A model generated the notes under the pieces. That model made no database searches. It saw nothing but the letters and a program-made list of their open reading frames with translations, and was not told where the DNA came from. Shown here in pieces: positions 44,823 through 54,366 of a DNA stretch of 64,000 nt. Every line of letters begins with the position of its first letter. Position 1 is the first letter of the stretch. The stretch lies in contig NZ_ANFY01000003.1 in assembly GCF_000331225.1 (NCBI RefSeq), positions 481,001 to 545,000 of the forward strand. Direction: 5' to 3'. The position numbers and the translations under genes were made by a program. The DNA is from Sandarakinorhabdus sp. AAP62 (GTDB lineage Bacteria > Pseudomonadota > Alphaproteobacteria > Sphingomonadales > Sphingomonadaceae).

Positions 44823-45087
44823 GGTCTGGGATCAACTAATCCATGGGCCGGCATGGCCCGGAGGGGCAATATGGCTAGGCGCGGTCGCGCTGGCGGGGCT
44901 TCGCCCCCCGGCAAGCGACTGCAACGACGCCATATTGCCCCTCCGAGCCACCCTTCGGGCGAAGCAAGGAAGGCCGCTAGCGCGCTCGTTCGATTGGCTG
45001 ATAGCGTTGCTATCAGCCCGCACTCACTCACTTCTAGCGGCCTTCCTTGCTTCGTGACGGCCCATGGATTAGTTGATCCCAGACCCT
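44821..45087. repeat. 267-bp nested inverted-repeat element between yidD and yidC
   Basis: The perfect terminal arms of 30 bases are 44821-44850 and 45058-45087. Inside are two independent hairpins. Hairpin A has perfect 17-base arms at 44859-44875 and 44929-44945 enclosing a further GC-rich stem. Hairpin B has perfect 21-base arms at 44960-44980 and 45034-45054, with an inner GGCTGATAGC-GTT-GCTATCAGCC at 44996-45018. Folded, the whole element forms a three-way junction. It has no convincing coding capacity and no clear target-site duplication, and fits a MITE-like or structural element. Confidence 0.93.
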
Positions 45088-45147
45088 CACCGGCTATAGC
45101 AGCCGCGATCCCAACCGAATCCTGCCCTTCCAGCCAGAGAGACACGC

Positions 45148-46956
45148 GTGCCTCCCCAGGACAATCAATCGCCCGACGTGAAGAATATCGTTCTGGCCGT
45201 CGTGCTTTCGGCGTTCGTGCTGATCGGCTGGACCTTCGTGGCCGATCGATTCTTCCCCGCAGAACAGCCCAGGCCCGGCGTTGCCGCCACCAGCGCGGCA
45301 GCGCCGGCTGCGGCTGGATCGGCTCCGGCGATCGCCGGCCCGGGTGCGGTGATCGGGCGGGAGGCGGCGCTGGCCGCTGGTCCGCGCGTGGCCATCGACA
45401 CGCCGCGCCTGAAGGGCTCGATCAATCTCACCGGCGCGCGGTTCGACGATCTGGTGCTGCCCAGCTATCGCCAGACCAACGACAAGACATCGCCGCCCGT
45501 GCGCCTGTTCTCGCCGAGCCGCACCGCCGACGCGCAATTTGCCCAGTTCGGCTGGGTGGGTGCCGTCGCGCCGCCAGCTACCGCCGTATGGACGGCTGAC
45601 CGCACGACACTGACGACATCGGCCCCGGTGACGCTGAGCTGGACCTCGCCGCAGGGCCTCGTGTTCCGCCAGAAGATCAGCGTGGACAAGGATTTCCTGT
45701 TCACCGTTGAGCAGAGCATCAGCAACCCCGGCGCCGCGCCGGTGGTGCTGCAGCCGTTCGGCCTTGTTTCGCGCCGCGGTGAAGCCGCTGCGGCTGAAAC
45801 CAATGTCCATGTCGGCCCGGTGGGTGTGTTGCAGGACACGCTGAAGGACAGTGACCTGGAGTTCGAGAAGCTGCGCGAGGATGGCCCGCAGCGCTTCACC
45901 TCCACCGGTGGCTGGCTTGGCCTGACCGAGAAATATTGGCTGGCTGCCTCGGTGCCCGACCAGAAGGCGAAGATTGATGCCACCTTCCAATATGCCGCCG
46001 GCCAGTATCAGGCCGATTGGCTGGCCGGGGCCGTGACCGTGCCGGCGGGCGGCAGCGTGACCAGCACCGCCAAATTGTTTGCCGGCGCCAAGGAAGTCGA
46101 TCTGATCGACCGCTACACCGAAGCCGGCATCCCGCGCCTCGACAAGTCGGTGAGCTGGGGCTGGTTCGAAGTGATCGCCAAGCCGATCTTCTATCTGCTG
46201 GATTTCCTGTTCAAGTTCACTGGCAATTTCGGCATCGCCATCATCGGGCTGACGCTGATCGTGCGCGCCATCATGTTCCCGATTGCCAACAAGCAATATG
46301 AATCGATGGCCAAGATGCGCCTGATCGGCCCGCGCATGAAGGCGATCCAGGAAAAATATGGCGACGACAAGCTGCGCGCGCAGCAGGAAATCATGGCCAT
46401 CTACAAGAACGAGAAGGTCAATCCGCTCGCCGGCTGCTTGCCGATCCTGCTGCAGATCCCGATCTTCTATGCGCTCTACAAGACGCTGCTGATCTCGATC
46501 GAGATGCGCCACCAGCCGTTCGTGCTGTGGCTCACCGATCTGTCCGCGCCCGATCCGCTGACGCCCCTGAACCTGTTCGGCCTGATTGCCTGGCAGCCGC
46601 CGGCGATGATCGCGCTGGGCGTGCTGCCAATCCTGCTCGGCGTCACCATGTGGCTGCAGCAGAAGCTTTCCCCCGCGCAGATGGACCCGGTGCAGCAGCA
46701 GGTGTTTGCGCTGATGCCGTGGCTGTTCATGTTCTTCATGGCGCCGTTCGCGGCCGGCCTGCAGCTCTATTGGACGATCAACAACCTGGTTTCGATTGGG
46801 CAGCAGCTTTACATGAATCGCAAATATCCGGCCCCGGCAACGCCGCCTTCAGCCGCGGTGATCGATGTGAAGCCGAACCCGCCCAAGCCCGCGCCCAAGC
46901 CCGCTGGCCCGAAACCGGGTGCGCCGAAGCCGAGTGCAGGACGCCGCCGCAAGTGA
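45148..46956 (+). CDS. yidC: Membrane protein insertase YidC
   Basis: 602 residues from GTG 45148. YidC inserts proteins into the inner membrane, alone or with SecYEG. The N-terminal helix is IVLAVVLSAFVLIGWTFVAD, and the large periplasmic beta domain covers about 65-340. The C-terminal core includes NFGIAIIGLTLIVRAIMFPI, NKQYESMAKMRLIGPRMKAI and NPLAGCLPILLQIPIFYALY. The end is a Lys/Pro-rich tail (KPNPPKPAPKPAGPKPGAPK). Its stop overlaps yihA (GTGA). Confidence 0.96.
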   Translation: MPPQDNQSPDVKNIVLAVVLSAFVLIGWTFVADRFFPAEQPRPGVAATSAAAPAAAGSAPAIAGPGAVIGREAALAAGPRVAIDTPRLKGSINLTGARFDDLVLPSYRQTNDKTSPPVRLFSPSRTADAQFAQFGWVGAVAPPATAVWTADRTTLTTSAPVTLSWTSPQGLVFRQKISVDKDFLFTVEQSISNPGAAPVVLQPFGLVSRRGEAAAAETNVHVGPVGVLQDTLKDSDLEFEKLREDGPQRFTSTGGWLGLTEKYWLAASVPDQKAKIDATFQYAAGQYQADWLAGAVTVPAGGSVTSTAKLFAGAKEVDLIDRYTEAGIPRLDKSVSWGWFEVIAKPIFYLLDFLFKFTGNFGIAIIGLTLIVRAIMFPIANKQYESMAKMRLIGPRMKAIQEKYGDDKLRAQQEIMAIYKNEKVNPLAGCLPILLQIPIFYALYKTLLISIEMRHQPFVLWLTDLSAPDPLTPLNLFGLIAWQPPAMIALGVLPILLGVTMWLQQKLSPAQMDPVQQQVFALMPWLFMFFMAPFAAGLQLYWTINNLVSIGQQLYMNRKYPAPATPPSAAVIDVKPNPPKPAPKPAGPKPGAPKPSAGRRRK

Positions 46957-47603
46957 CGGATGAAGCGGCAAAAGCCGAACTGATCGAGGCCGCGCGCAAG
47001 CGTTTTTCGGGGCCGGTGAGTTTCCTGCTGTCGGCGCCGGAACTGAAGTTCCTGCCGGCGCCGGACGTGCCGGAAGTGGCCGTGGCCGGTCGCTCCAACG
47101 TGGGCAAGTCGTCGCTCTTGAACGCCATCACCGGCCGCAATGGCCTGGCGCGGGCCTCGGTCACGCCGGGGCGCACGCAGGAATTGAACGTGTTCGAAGT
47201 GGGTGAGCCGACGCTGTTCCGTATCATCGACATGCCCGGCTATGGCTTTGCCGAGGCGCCCAAGGACGTGGTGCGGCAGTGGAAGCATCTGATCCAGGAC
47301 TATCTGCGCGGCCGCCAGGTGCTGCGCCGCGTGCTGGTGCTGATCGATTGCCGCCACGGCATCAAGCCAGTGGACCGCGAGATCATGAGCCTGCTCGACA
47401 AGGCCGCCGTGAGTTTCCAGGTGGTGCTGACCAAGGGCGACAAGATCAAGCCGACCGAGCTGGCCAAGGTGCTGGAAACGACAAGCGCCGCCGCCCGCAT
47501 CCACCCCGCCGCCTATCCCGAAGTGATCGCCACCAGTTCGGAAAAGGGCGTCGGCATCCCCGAACTGCGCGCCGCCGTGCTGGCGGCGGCCACTGGCCAA
47601 TGA
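46953..47603 (+). CDS. yihA: Ribosome biogenesis GTPase YihA/YsxC (EngB)
   Basis: 216 residues from GTG 46953. It is an essential GTPase in 50S assembly. G-motifs are G1 [17 protein letters not shown]3 [12 protein letters not shown] and G4 [10 protein letters not shown]; the switch region shows [16 protein letters not shown]. Codon overlaps on both sides (GTGA with yidC, ATGA with thiSG) tie it into one transcript. In related genomes argB often follows here. Confidence 0.95.
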   Translation: MTDEAAKAELIEAARKRFSGPVSFLLSAPELKFLPAPDVPEVAVAGRSNVGKSSLLNAITGRNGLARASVTPGRTQELNVFEVGEPTLFRIIDMPGYGFAEAPKDVVRQWKHLIQDYLRGRQVLRRVLVLIDCRHGIKPVDREIMSLLDKAAVSFQVVLTKGDKIKPTELAKVLETTSAAARIHPAAYPEVIATSSEKGVGIPELRAAVLAAATGQ

Positions 47604-48592
47604 CGATGACGATGACGGAACTGACCATCACCCTGAATGGCGAACCGCGCCGCATTGCCGAAGGCGCCAGCCTTGCCGATCTGCTGGCACAACTGGAACT
47701 GCCGGTGGCAAAGGTGGCGGTGGAGCGCAACCTCGCCATCGTGCCGCGCTCGACCTTTGCCGATGTGGTGCTGGCCGAAGGCGACACGCTTGAGATCGTG
47801 CATTTTGTTGGTGGCGGGCAGGACGATGACACGTGGGAAGTCGCCGGCCGCCGCTTCACCTCACGGCTGATTGTCGGCACCGGCAAATACAGGGATTATG
47901 CCCAGAACGCCGCCGCGGCCGAGGCCAGCGGGGCCGAGATCGTCACAGTCGCGGTGCGGCGCGTCAACGTGATGGACCGCAGCCAGCCGATGCTGACGGA
48001 CTTCCTGGACCCTGCGCGCTTCACCTATCTGCCCAACACCGCCGGCTGCTTCACCGCTGACGATGCGATCCGCACCCTGCGGCTGGCGCGCGAGGCGGGT
48101 GGCTGGAATCTGGTGAAGCTGGAAGTGCTCGGCGAAGCGCGCACCCTCTATCCGGACATGGCGGAAACGCTGCGGGCAACCGACATTCTCGTGAAGGATG
48201 GCTTCGACGTCATGGTCTATTGCGCCGATGATCCCATCGCCGCGAAGAAGCTGGAAGAGCTGGGTGCCGCCGCCATCATGCCGCTGGGCAGCCTGATCGG
48301 ATCGGGCCTTGGCATCCAGAACCCGGTCAACCTGCGGCTGATCATCGAGAATGCCAAGGTGCCCGTGCTGGTTGATGCCGGGGTCGGCACCGCGTCGGAT
48401 GCAGCGGTGGCGATGGAACTGGGCTGCGCCGGCGTGCTGATGAACACCGCCATCGCCGAAGCGAAAGACCCGATCCTGATGGCCCGCGCCATGAAGCTGG
48501 CGGTGGAATCCGGCCGCCTCGCCTACCGCGCCGGCCGCATGGGCAAGCGCCGCTACGCCGATCCGTCGAGCCCGTTGGCCGGCCTGATCTAG
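47600..48592 (+). CDS. thiG: Fused sulfur carrier ThiS and thiazole synthase ThiG
   Basis: 330 residues. Residues about 7-73 are ThiS-like ([20 protein letters not shown], ending VHFVGGG at 69-73). From about residue 79 the chain is Thi[21 protein letters not shown], the Schiff-base Lys region [14 protein letters not shown], and [18 protein letters not shown]. ThiG makes the thiazole ring of thiamine from deoxyxylulose phosphate, dehydroglycine and the sulfur on ThiS. Because the Gly-Gly end of ThiS is internal, normal thiocarboxylation would need cleavage or another mechanism. Three in-frame ATG (47600, 47606, 47612) exist. Confidence 0.93.
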   Translation: MTMTMTELTITLNGEPRRIAEGASLADLLAQLELPVAKVAVERNLAIVPRSTFADVVLAEGDTLEIVHFVGGGQDDDTWEVAGRRFTSRLIVGTGKYRDYAQNAAAAEASGAEIVTVAVRRVNVMDRSQPMLTDFLDPARFTYLPNTAGCFTADDAIRTLRLAREAGGWNLVKLEVLGEARTLYPDMAETLRATDILVKDGFDVMVYCADDPIAAKKLEELGAAAIMPLGSLIGSGLGIQNPVNLRLIIENAKVPVLVDAGVGTASDAAVAMELGCAGVLMNTAIAEAKDPILMARAMKLAVESGRLAYRAGRMGKRRYADPSSPLAGLI

Positions 48593-48993
48593 CCCGGATT
48601 GCGGGCGAATCCCGGTACGCCGGCGATATCGACCCAATGCTGCTTGCTGTCGGTCCAGAACTGCATCTGCGGCGTGAACTGGCTGGTATCATCCAGCGTG
48701 CCGGCCTTGATGAAGACGAGATCGGGCGCCGCCGAGACCCGGCTGAACAGCGGTGAGCCGCAGTTGGGGCAGAATTGCCGCAGCACGTCACCGCCGGACT
48801 CGCCGTGATCCTCGTAAGTCTTCACCTCGCCGGTGATGGCCAGCGCCGCTGCCGGCACGCCCATGATCATCGACCAGCCACTGCCGGCCTGGCGCTGGCA
48901 ATTCCTGCAATGGCACACCGCCTGCATCACCGGCTCCACCGCCACGCTGTAGCGCACCGCGCCGCACAGGCATCCGCCTTCAAGCCCCGCCAT
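48589..48993 (-). CDS. GFA-family (glutathione-dependent formaldehyde-activating-like) protein
   Basis: 134 residues. The zinc-binding Cys are at residues 8 and 10 ([10 protein letters not shown]), 27, 29 and 32 ([12 protein letters not shown]), and 75 and 78 ([10 protein letters not shown]). This is the Mss4-like fold of the GFA family. Most members have no proven link to formaldehyde, so the function is open. The gene is convergent with thiSG and shares 4 bases with its 3' end. Confidence 0.9.
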   Translation of the reverse strand: MAGLEGGCLCGAVRYSVAVEPVMQAVCHCRNCQRQAGSGWSMIMGVPAAALAITGEVKTYEDHGESGGDVLRQFCPNCGSPLFSRVSAAPDLVFIKAGTLDDTSQFTPQMQFWTDSKQHWVDIAGVPGFARNPG

Positions 48994-49111
48994 GGCAATT
49001 CTCCCCTGTTGTAGGCAAGTCTATCGCACCCGCAGCCCCCGCACAACTGCGGCGGCCTTTGCTTGACTCGCCGCCAGCCTGTCCCCACGCTGCCACGGCA
49101 AGGGGGCAGCA

Positions 49112-50359
49112 ATGGCACAATCGGGGGTGCAGCCGCGCGCGTCGGCCGGGACAATCAGCGTGCTGATCTGGCTGCTGGGGCTGGCCGTGTTCATCAACTA
49201 TGTTGATCGTGGCACGCTGGGGATTGCGGCACCCCGGATGAAGGCTGATCTGGGACTGACGGCGACACAGTTCGGCGTGGCGGCTTCGGCGTTCTTCTGG
49301 GTCTATGCGCCCGGCCAGGTGCTGATGGGATGGCTGGTGGGCCGGGTCAATGCCGCTTGGCTGCTGGCGGCGGGGCTGGCGCTGTGGGGCGTGGCAACCG
49401 CGCTCACCGGTCTGGTTGGCGGTTTGGTGACGCTGGTGGCGTTGCGGCTGCTGCTCGGACTGGGCGAAGCGGTGGCGTTTCCAGCGGCCTTCAAGCTGAT
49501 CGTTGATCAGGTCGACGACGCGCGGCGGGGTGCGGCCAATAGTGCCCTGTCGATCGGGCTGGCGCTGGGGCCGGCGCTGGGCACATTGGCGGGCGGGCTG
49601 TTGCTGGCCAGTCTCGGCTGGCGTTGGCTTTTTGGTGCGATGGGCCTGCTTACCTTGATCTGGCTGGTGCCGTGGCTGATGCTGATCCGGCGTTTGCCTG
49701 GTCCAGCTGCGATGGAGCGGGCAGCGGCCGGGCCGGGGTACTGGCATGTTCTGGCCAATCGCCCGGCGCTCAGCCTGTCACTGGTGCAGATATGCTTTGG
49801 CTTTGCGCTCTACTTCCTCGTCACCTGGTTGCCGCTGTGGCTGGTGGACGTGCGCCATTATTCGCTGGCCGACATGGCGTGGCTGGGCAGTATCGTGTTC
49901 GTCGCGCAGGCGGTGGCGGCGCTGCTGGTCGGGCTGGTGAATGATCGGCTGGTAGCGCGTGGGCAGCCGCAGGAGCGGTTGCGGCGGGCGGCGGCGATGG
50001 CGGGCGCCTTGGCGGCGACGGGCGGGGTTGCCCTGATCGGGGCGTCAAACAGTCAGACCGGGTTGATTGCCGGGCTGGTGTTGGCTGGTCTTGGCTTTGG
50101 TTTGCAGCATGTGTGCGTCAACATGATGGCGCAGGTGTTTGCCGGGCCATTGGCCGCCGGCAAATGGGTGGGCGTGCAGAACGGCTTCGGCAATCTGGCG
50201 GGCGTCGCCAATCCGATCATAACCGGTGCAATCATTGATGCCACCGGCAGCTATGGCTGGGCCTTCGCGCTTGCGGCGGCCGGGCCGCTGATCGCCTGCA
50301 TCAGCCTGGCTGTGCTGGTGCCGAAGGTGGCCCCGATCGACTGGCAGGCTCAGAGATAG
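49112..50359 (+). CDS. MFS transporter, anion:cation symporter (ACS) type
   Basis: 415 residues with 12 hydrophobic helices. [20 protein letters not shown] and [20 protein letters not shown] are the first two helices of the ACS family, which takes up hexuronates, galactonate and similar organic anions. The cytoplasmic loop with [14 protein letters not shown] is in the middle. The substrate cannot be predicted. Its 3' end overlaps the convergent rppH by 10 bases. Confidence 0.87.
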   Translation: MAQSGVQPRASAGTISVLIWLLGLAVFINYVDRGTLGIAAPRMKADLGLTATQFGVAASAFFWVYAPGQVLMGWLVGRVNAAWLLAAGLALWGVATALTGLVGGLVTLVALRLLLGLGEAVAFPAAFKLIVDQVDDARRGAANSALSIGLALGPALGTLAGGLLLASLGWRWLFGAMGLLTLIWLVPWLMLIRRLPGPAAMERAAAGPGYWHVLANRPALSLSLVQICFGFALYFLVTWLPLWLVDVRHYSLADMAWLGSIVFVAQAVAALLVGLVNDRLVARGQPQERLRRAAAMAGALAATGGVALIGASNSQTGLIAGLVLAGLGFGLQHVCVNMMAQVFAGPLAAGKWVGVQNGFGNLAGVANPIITGAIIDATGSYGWAFALAAAGPLIACISLAVLVPKVAPIDWQAQR

Positions 50360-50850
50360 GGCGCGAGCACCCCGATCACATCCGCATAAAGCTCCCGCTT
50401 GAACGGCGCCGCCATCTCCACCAGCGTGTCGACCGGGCTCCAGCGCCAATGGCGGAACTCGGGGTGATCCGTCGCGATGTTCACGTCAGCATCGGTGCCG
50501 TGGAAGCGCAGCGCATACCATTTCTGGCGCTGGCCGGCATATCTGCCCTTCCAGATGCGGCCGATCAGATCGTCGGGCAGGTCGTAATAATGCCACTCCG
50601 GCGTTTCGCCGAGCAAGGACGTCAGCGCCGGATCGACGCCGGTTTCCTCCCACAATTCGCGCAGCGCGGTTTCATACGGGTCTTCGCCCGGATCGATCCC
50701 GCCTTGCGGCATCTGCCAGGCCTCCACCATCTGATCGAGGCGCTGGCCGGTGAAGACCAGTCCCGCCGGATTGACCAGCATCACGCCCACGCAGGGGCGA
50801 TAGGGCAGGCCGGAAGGATGTTCGCGCGGGATGGCGGAAGGCGGCGTCAT
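50350..50850 (-). CDS. rppH: RNA pyrophosphohydrolase
   Basis: 166 residues. RppH removes pyrophosphate from 5' triphosphate RNA ends to start mRNA decay. The Nudix box covers residues 50-72, beginning [17 protein letters not shown] and ending EETGV. The N-terminal [20 protein letters not shown] and the later [19 protein letters not shown] are characteristic of RppH. The start overlaps the stop of the alpha/beta hydrolase gene (ATGA). Confidence 0.94.
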   Translation of the reverse strand: MTPPSAIPREHPSGLPYRPCVGVMLVNPAGLVFTGQRLDQMVEAWQMPQGGIDPGEDPYETALRELWEETGVDPALTSLLGETPEWHYYDLPDDLIGRIWKGRYAGQRQKWYALRFHGTDADVNIATDHPEFRHWRWSPVDTLVEMAAPFKRELYADVIGVLAPYL

Positions 50851-51785
50851 GCCAGCAGCAGTTTCAAGTCCGCGATGCAGCCTGCCAGATCATCCTGCGC
50901 GGACGGGATGCCCTGCCGCATCGTGAAGCAGCCGTGGATCTGCCCGGCGGCTTCGCGGAAGATCGTGCGCACGCCATGTTCGATCAGCCGGCCGGCATAG
51001 GCCCGGCCCTGATCGCGCAGCGGATCGAGCCCGCAGGTGAGCAGCATCGCCGGCGGCAGGCCATCCAGCGTTTCGGCGTGCAGCGGGCTGGCCCAGGGGT
51101 GGAGCAACTTGTCGGTCGCGTCGCCCATATAGGCGGCGATGAACCAGTCCATGGTGGCCTTGGTCAGCACATAGCCGTCGCCCAGTTCCACCATCGAACC
51201 TTCGGCGGCGGTCATGTCGGTCACCGGATAGATCAGCCATTGCGCCACGATCGGCACCGGCAAAGCCCCGTGCAGCTCGCGGGTGACGAGCGCCGCCATG
51301 TGCCCGCCGGCGCTGTCACCGGCCGGGATGATGCCGGTGACGGCGCTGCCCACTTCAGCGGGCGAACCTGCCAGCCAGCGCGTGGCGGCCAGGCAGTCTT
51401 CGGCTGCGGCCGGGAACCGGGCTTCCGGGGCCAGGCGATAATCCACCGCCAACACGCGGCGAGACAGTTGCCGGGCAATTTCGGCACAGAGCGGATCATG
51501 CGTGTCGAGATCGCCAATCACCCAGCCGCCGCCATGATAATAGGCGACAACCGTGCCATCTTCGAGCGCTGCCGGCGTGTAGAGCCGGGCCTTGATGCCG
51601 CCGGGCAGCACCAGATCCGTGCTGCCGATCTCGCCGCGCGGCAGTTCCAGCATCTGGCCCATGCCCTGATACATGGCGCGACCTTCGGCGGGGCTCATTT
51701 CGGTGAATGACGGGCCCGGATTGGCGGCCATCATGGCCAGCAGATTGGCAACATCGGGGCGGACATAAGGCGTTTTGGCGGGCAT
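50847..51785 (-). CDS. Alpha/beta hydrolase, hormone-sensitive lipase family
   Basis: 312 residues from ATG 51785. The oxyanion-hole motif is HGGGW at 84-88, and the nucleophile Ser158 is in [13 protein letters not shown]. The catalytic Asp and His are in [17 protein letters not shown] and AGQIHGCF. The family (HSL or type IV) contains acetyl esterases and lipases. There is no signal peptide. It is co-transcribed with rppH. The 228 bases upstream (51786-52013) hold no gene or clear structure. Confidence 0.9.
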   Translation of the reverse strand: MPAKTPYVRPDVANLLAMMAANPGPSFTEMSPAEGRAMYQGMGQMLELPRGEIGSTDLVLPGGIKARLYTPAALEDGTVVAYYHGGGWVIGDLDTHDPLCAEIARQLSRRVLAVDYRLAPEARFPAAAEDCLAATRWLAGSPAEVGSAVTGIIPAGDSAGGHMAALVTRELHGALPVPIVAQWLIYPVTDMTAAEGSMVELGDGYVLTKATMDWFIAAYMGDATDKLLHPWASPLHAETLDGLPPAMLLTCGLDPLRDQGRAYAGRLIEHGVRTIFREAAGQIHGCFTMRQGIPSAQDDLAGCIADLKLLLA

Positions 51786-52013
51786 GACGGAAACTCCCAA
51801 GGCGTGTTTGGCGGCAGTTTTAGGGCGGACATGGCAGCGGGCAACCGTTTATTTGGGTGGGGAAGCCGGCCCGCACATCCCGTCCGGATTTGACGCTTTT
51901 TCCGCATCTCGCGGGTTTTGTCTTTGCCAATTCATGTCCACACCGGCGGCGCCAACATGCCGGACTCCGCCATGATGACAGGCTTTGCCGGTGTAGGACA
52001 GCGATGCGCCCGT

Positions 52014-52613
52014 CTACCCCTTCACCCAGGCCGCCACTTCGCCGGCCAGCCGGTTGGCGGCACGGTTGAGGGCGGCGGCGACCACCGCGGGCTGCTGGCT
52101 CGTCACTTTCTCTTCGGCCACGAAGCTGCGCAGCGCCACGGTGCCGGCCCCGCGCGGCCCGGCCAATTGCGCGTCATAACGCACGCGCACCACCGGGGCG
52201 CCGCGCACATCCAGGCCGAATTCGCGCAGATGGCCCGTGAGCGCGCGGGCGGGTGCGATGCTGCCGCTGCGTGTATCGAGCACCGCCACGCCGGCCCCGG
52301 CCAGCGTATCGGCGAGCAGACGCTGGAACTGGCGATTGGGTTGCTCCGCCCAGCTGGCACCAGCCAGATATTGCACGGTGGCACTGGTCAATTGCACCGG
52401 CAGGCGCAGCGTCTGCAATTCGGCCGGCACATCGGGCACGGCCACGGCCAGCGTGTCCCCCACTGCCGTGGGCCCCGCCCATTGCGGCGGCGGCGCATCG
52501 GCGCGCAGCACCAGCAGCGCATCGGGGGCGGGCGCGTTGCCGCCCACCTGCACCAGCGGGCCGCAGCCGGCCAGCGCCAGGGCCGCGATGATCGAAGCCA
52601 GGCGGATCGTCAT
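52014..52613 (-). CDS. ABC-type transport auxiliary lipoprotein
   Basis: 199 residues with a signal peptide and lipobox LALAGCGP (Cys17). The later WAEQPNRQFQRLLADTLAGA and the C-terminal ALNRAANRLAGEVAAW match the ABC-type auxiliary lipoprotein family that accompanies MlaE/MlaF/MlaD-like systems, the PqiC-like group. It is the last gene of the operon and overlaps mlaD by 4 bases. It probably sits at the outer membrane and takes over the lipid carried by MlaD. Confidence 0.84.
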   Translation of the reverse strand: MTIRLASIIAALALAGCGPLVQVGGNAPAPDALLVLRADAPPPQWAGPTAVGDTLAVAVPDVPAELQTLRLPVQLTSATVQYLAGASWAEQPNRQFQRLLADTLAGAGVAVLDTRSGSIAPARALTGHLREFGLDVRGAPVVRVRYDAQLAGPRGAGTVALRSFVAEEKVTSQQPAVVAAALNRAANRLAGEVAAWVKG

Positions 52614-53569
52614 TGCTGGTTCTCCCGGGGCGGTTGATATTCGGGCAGGCGGCGGCCGCCGATCAGGGCGCCAGCCGGGTCTTCATCCAGTTTCGCGGCA
52701 ATCGCCCCCAGCCGCGACGTGGTTTCCCGCAGTTCGCGGATCAGCTGGGTGGTTTCCGGAATGGTCTGGTTGGCCAGCATCTCCACCCCCGGCTGGGCGC
52801 TGCCGGCCAGGGCATCCACCTTGGCCAGCGTCGCATTGGCGCTGGTCACGGTGCGTCGCAGTTCGGCCGCGAGCGGGCGCAGATCGGAATCCACCAGCGT
52901 TTGCCCTGAACCGGCCAGCGCCTCGATGCGTTGCAGGGTGGCGGTGGCCGCCGTCATGGTGGTGCGCGCTTCAGCCAGTGCTGCGGCCAGATCGGGCGCG
53001 CCCTTGGCCAATGCGGCAGTGGCGACATCGGTGTTCTTCAGGATCCCCGACAGTGCCTCGCGATTTTCATCCTTCAGCACATCGTTCAGCCGCTTGGTGA
53101 GCAGTGAGACGTTCGACAGCACTTCCGGCGCGGTGGCGAGCAGATCGTTGAGGCCGCCGGTACGCGGCGGGATCACCGGGGCGCCATCGGGGCCGGGTGC
53201 GGTGATTTCCTTGCCGCCCTGCATGGCCCCGGCCAGCTGAATCTGCGACACGCCGGTGAAGCCCACGCCTTCCACCCCGGCGGTGGTGCCTTCCAGCACT
53301 GGCACATCGCCATCGATGTTGATGCGCACGCGCACATATTCGGGCCGTTCCGGCAGCAGGCGAATCTGGGTGATCTTGCCAACCGTGACGCCGTTGAACT
53401 GCACCGGCGATCCCAGCGCCAGGCCGGTGATCGATTGCTTGAAATAGATGTCGTAGATCTTGCTGTCGCCGCCCGAAAAGCGCGCCAGCCACAGCACCAT
53501 CACGAAGATGCCGATCACCATCGCCAGCGCGATGCTGCCCACGATCACATAGTTGCTGCGGTTTTCCAT
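52610..53569 (-). CDS. mlaD: MlaD-family (MCE domain) lipid-transport protein
   Basis: 319 residues from ATG 53569. One N-terminal helix (YVIVGSIALAMVIGIFVMVL) anchors an MCE domain: SKIYDIYFKQSITGLALGSP, VQFNGVTVGKITQIRL and GVEGVGFTGVSQIQLAG. The C-terminal half is a long helical region with many Thr/Ala/Leu (TTMTAATATLQRIEALAGSG). MCE proteins form hexameric channels that carry phospholipids across the periplasm. It sits between mlaF and the auxiliary lipoprotein gene, overlapping each. Confidence 0.92.
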   Translation of the reverse strand: MENRSNYVIVGSIALAMVIGIFVMVLWLARFSGGDSKIYDIYFKQSITGLALGSPVQFNGVTVGKITQIRLLPERPEYVRVRINIDGDVPVLEGTTAGVEGVGFTGVSQIQLAGAMQGGKEITAPGPDGAPVIPPRTGGLNDLLATAPEVLSNVSLLTKRLNDVLKDENREALSGILKNTDVATAALAKGAPDLAAALAEARTTMTAATATLQRIEALAGSGQTLVDSDLRPLAAELRRTVTSANATLAKVDALAGSAQPGVEMLANQTIPETTQLIRELRETTSRLGAIAAKLDEDPAGALIGGRRLPEYQPPRENQQ

Positions 53570-54366
53570 CAGGCGGCTTCTCCGGTGGCGGCGCGCCCGC
53601 GGGGTCCGCCGAAATATTCCTGCACCCACGGATGATCAAATCCGCGCAACTCATCCACGGTGCCACAGGCCAGCACCTTGCCTTCCCCCAGCACCGCCAC
53701 CCGATCACAGATCGCGATCAGCGTATCGAGATCGTGGGTGATCAGGAACAGCGTGAGCCCCAACGTGTCTTTCAGCAGCTTGATCAGATTGTCAAAAGCC
53801 GCCGCCGAAATCGGATCGAGCCCGGCCGTTGGTTCATCGAGGAACAGCAGCGGCGGATCGAGCGCCAGGGCGCGGGCAAGGCCTGCCCGCTTCTTCATGC
53901 CGCCCGACAGTTCGGAGGGGAATTTGGTGCAGCTGTCTGCCGGCAGGCCAACCTGGCGCAGGCGGGCGGCGGCCAGCCCATCCATCACCGCATCGGGCAG
54001 CGCAAGAAATTCGCGCATGGGCACTTCGATATTCTCTGCCACGGTCAGGCCGGAAAACAGCGCGCCTTCCTGGAACAGCACGCCCCATTGCCGGCGCAGG
54101 GCACGCTGGGCCGCAGCGTCGGCGGCGAGCGCATCCTGCCCAAAGATGGACACGCTGCCGGCCCGCGCCGGATTGAGCCCGATGATGGTACGCATCAGCA
54201 CCGATTTGCCGCTGCCCGAGCCGCCGACGAGGCCCAGGATCTCGCCGCGCGCCACATCCAGATCGAGATGATCGTGCAGGATGTGATCGCCAAAACCGGT
54301 AACCAGCCCCCGCACGCGCACCGCGACATCGGCACCATCAGCCAGGGTGGCGGAGAGCGCAGCCAT
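53569..54366 (-). CDS. mlaF: MlaF-type ABC transporter ATPase
   Basis: 265 residues from ATG 54366. Motifs are Walker A LVGGSGSGKSVLMRTI, signature LSGGMKKRAGLARALA and Walker B PPLLFLDEPTAGLDPISA, with the H-loop in LITHDLDTL. It drives the MlaE permease for phospholipid transport between the membranes. The adjoining genes overlap by one base on each side (TGATG). Confidence 0.94.
   Translation of the reverse strand: MAALSATLADGADVAVRVRGLVTGFGDHILHDHLDLDVARGEILGLVGGSGSGKSVLMRTIIGLNPARAGSVSIFGQDALAADAAAQRALRRQWGVLFQEGALFSGLTVAENIEVPMREFLALPDAVMDGLAAARLRQVGLPADSCTKFPSELSGGMKKRAGLARALALDPPLLFLDEPTAGLDPISAAAFDNLIKLLKDTLGLTLFLITHDLDTLIAICDRVAVLGEGKVLACGTVDELRGFDHPWVQEYFGGPRGRAATGEAA

Noticed and set aside
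44853-45599. A 248-codon forward frame across the nested palindrome and the start of yidC
   Set aside because: It runs through hairpins and then out of phase through yidC; no start signal or domain supports it.
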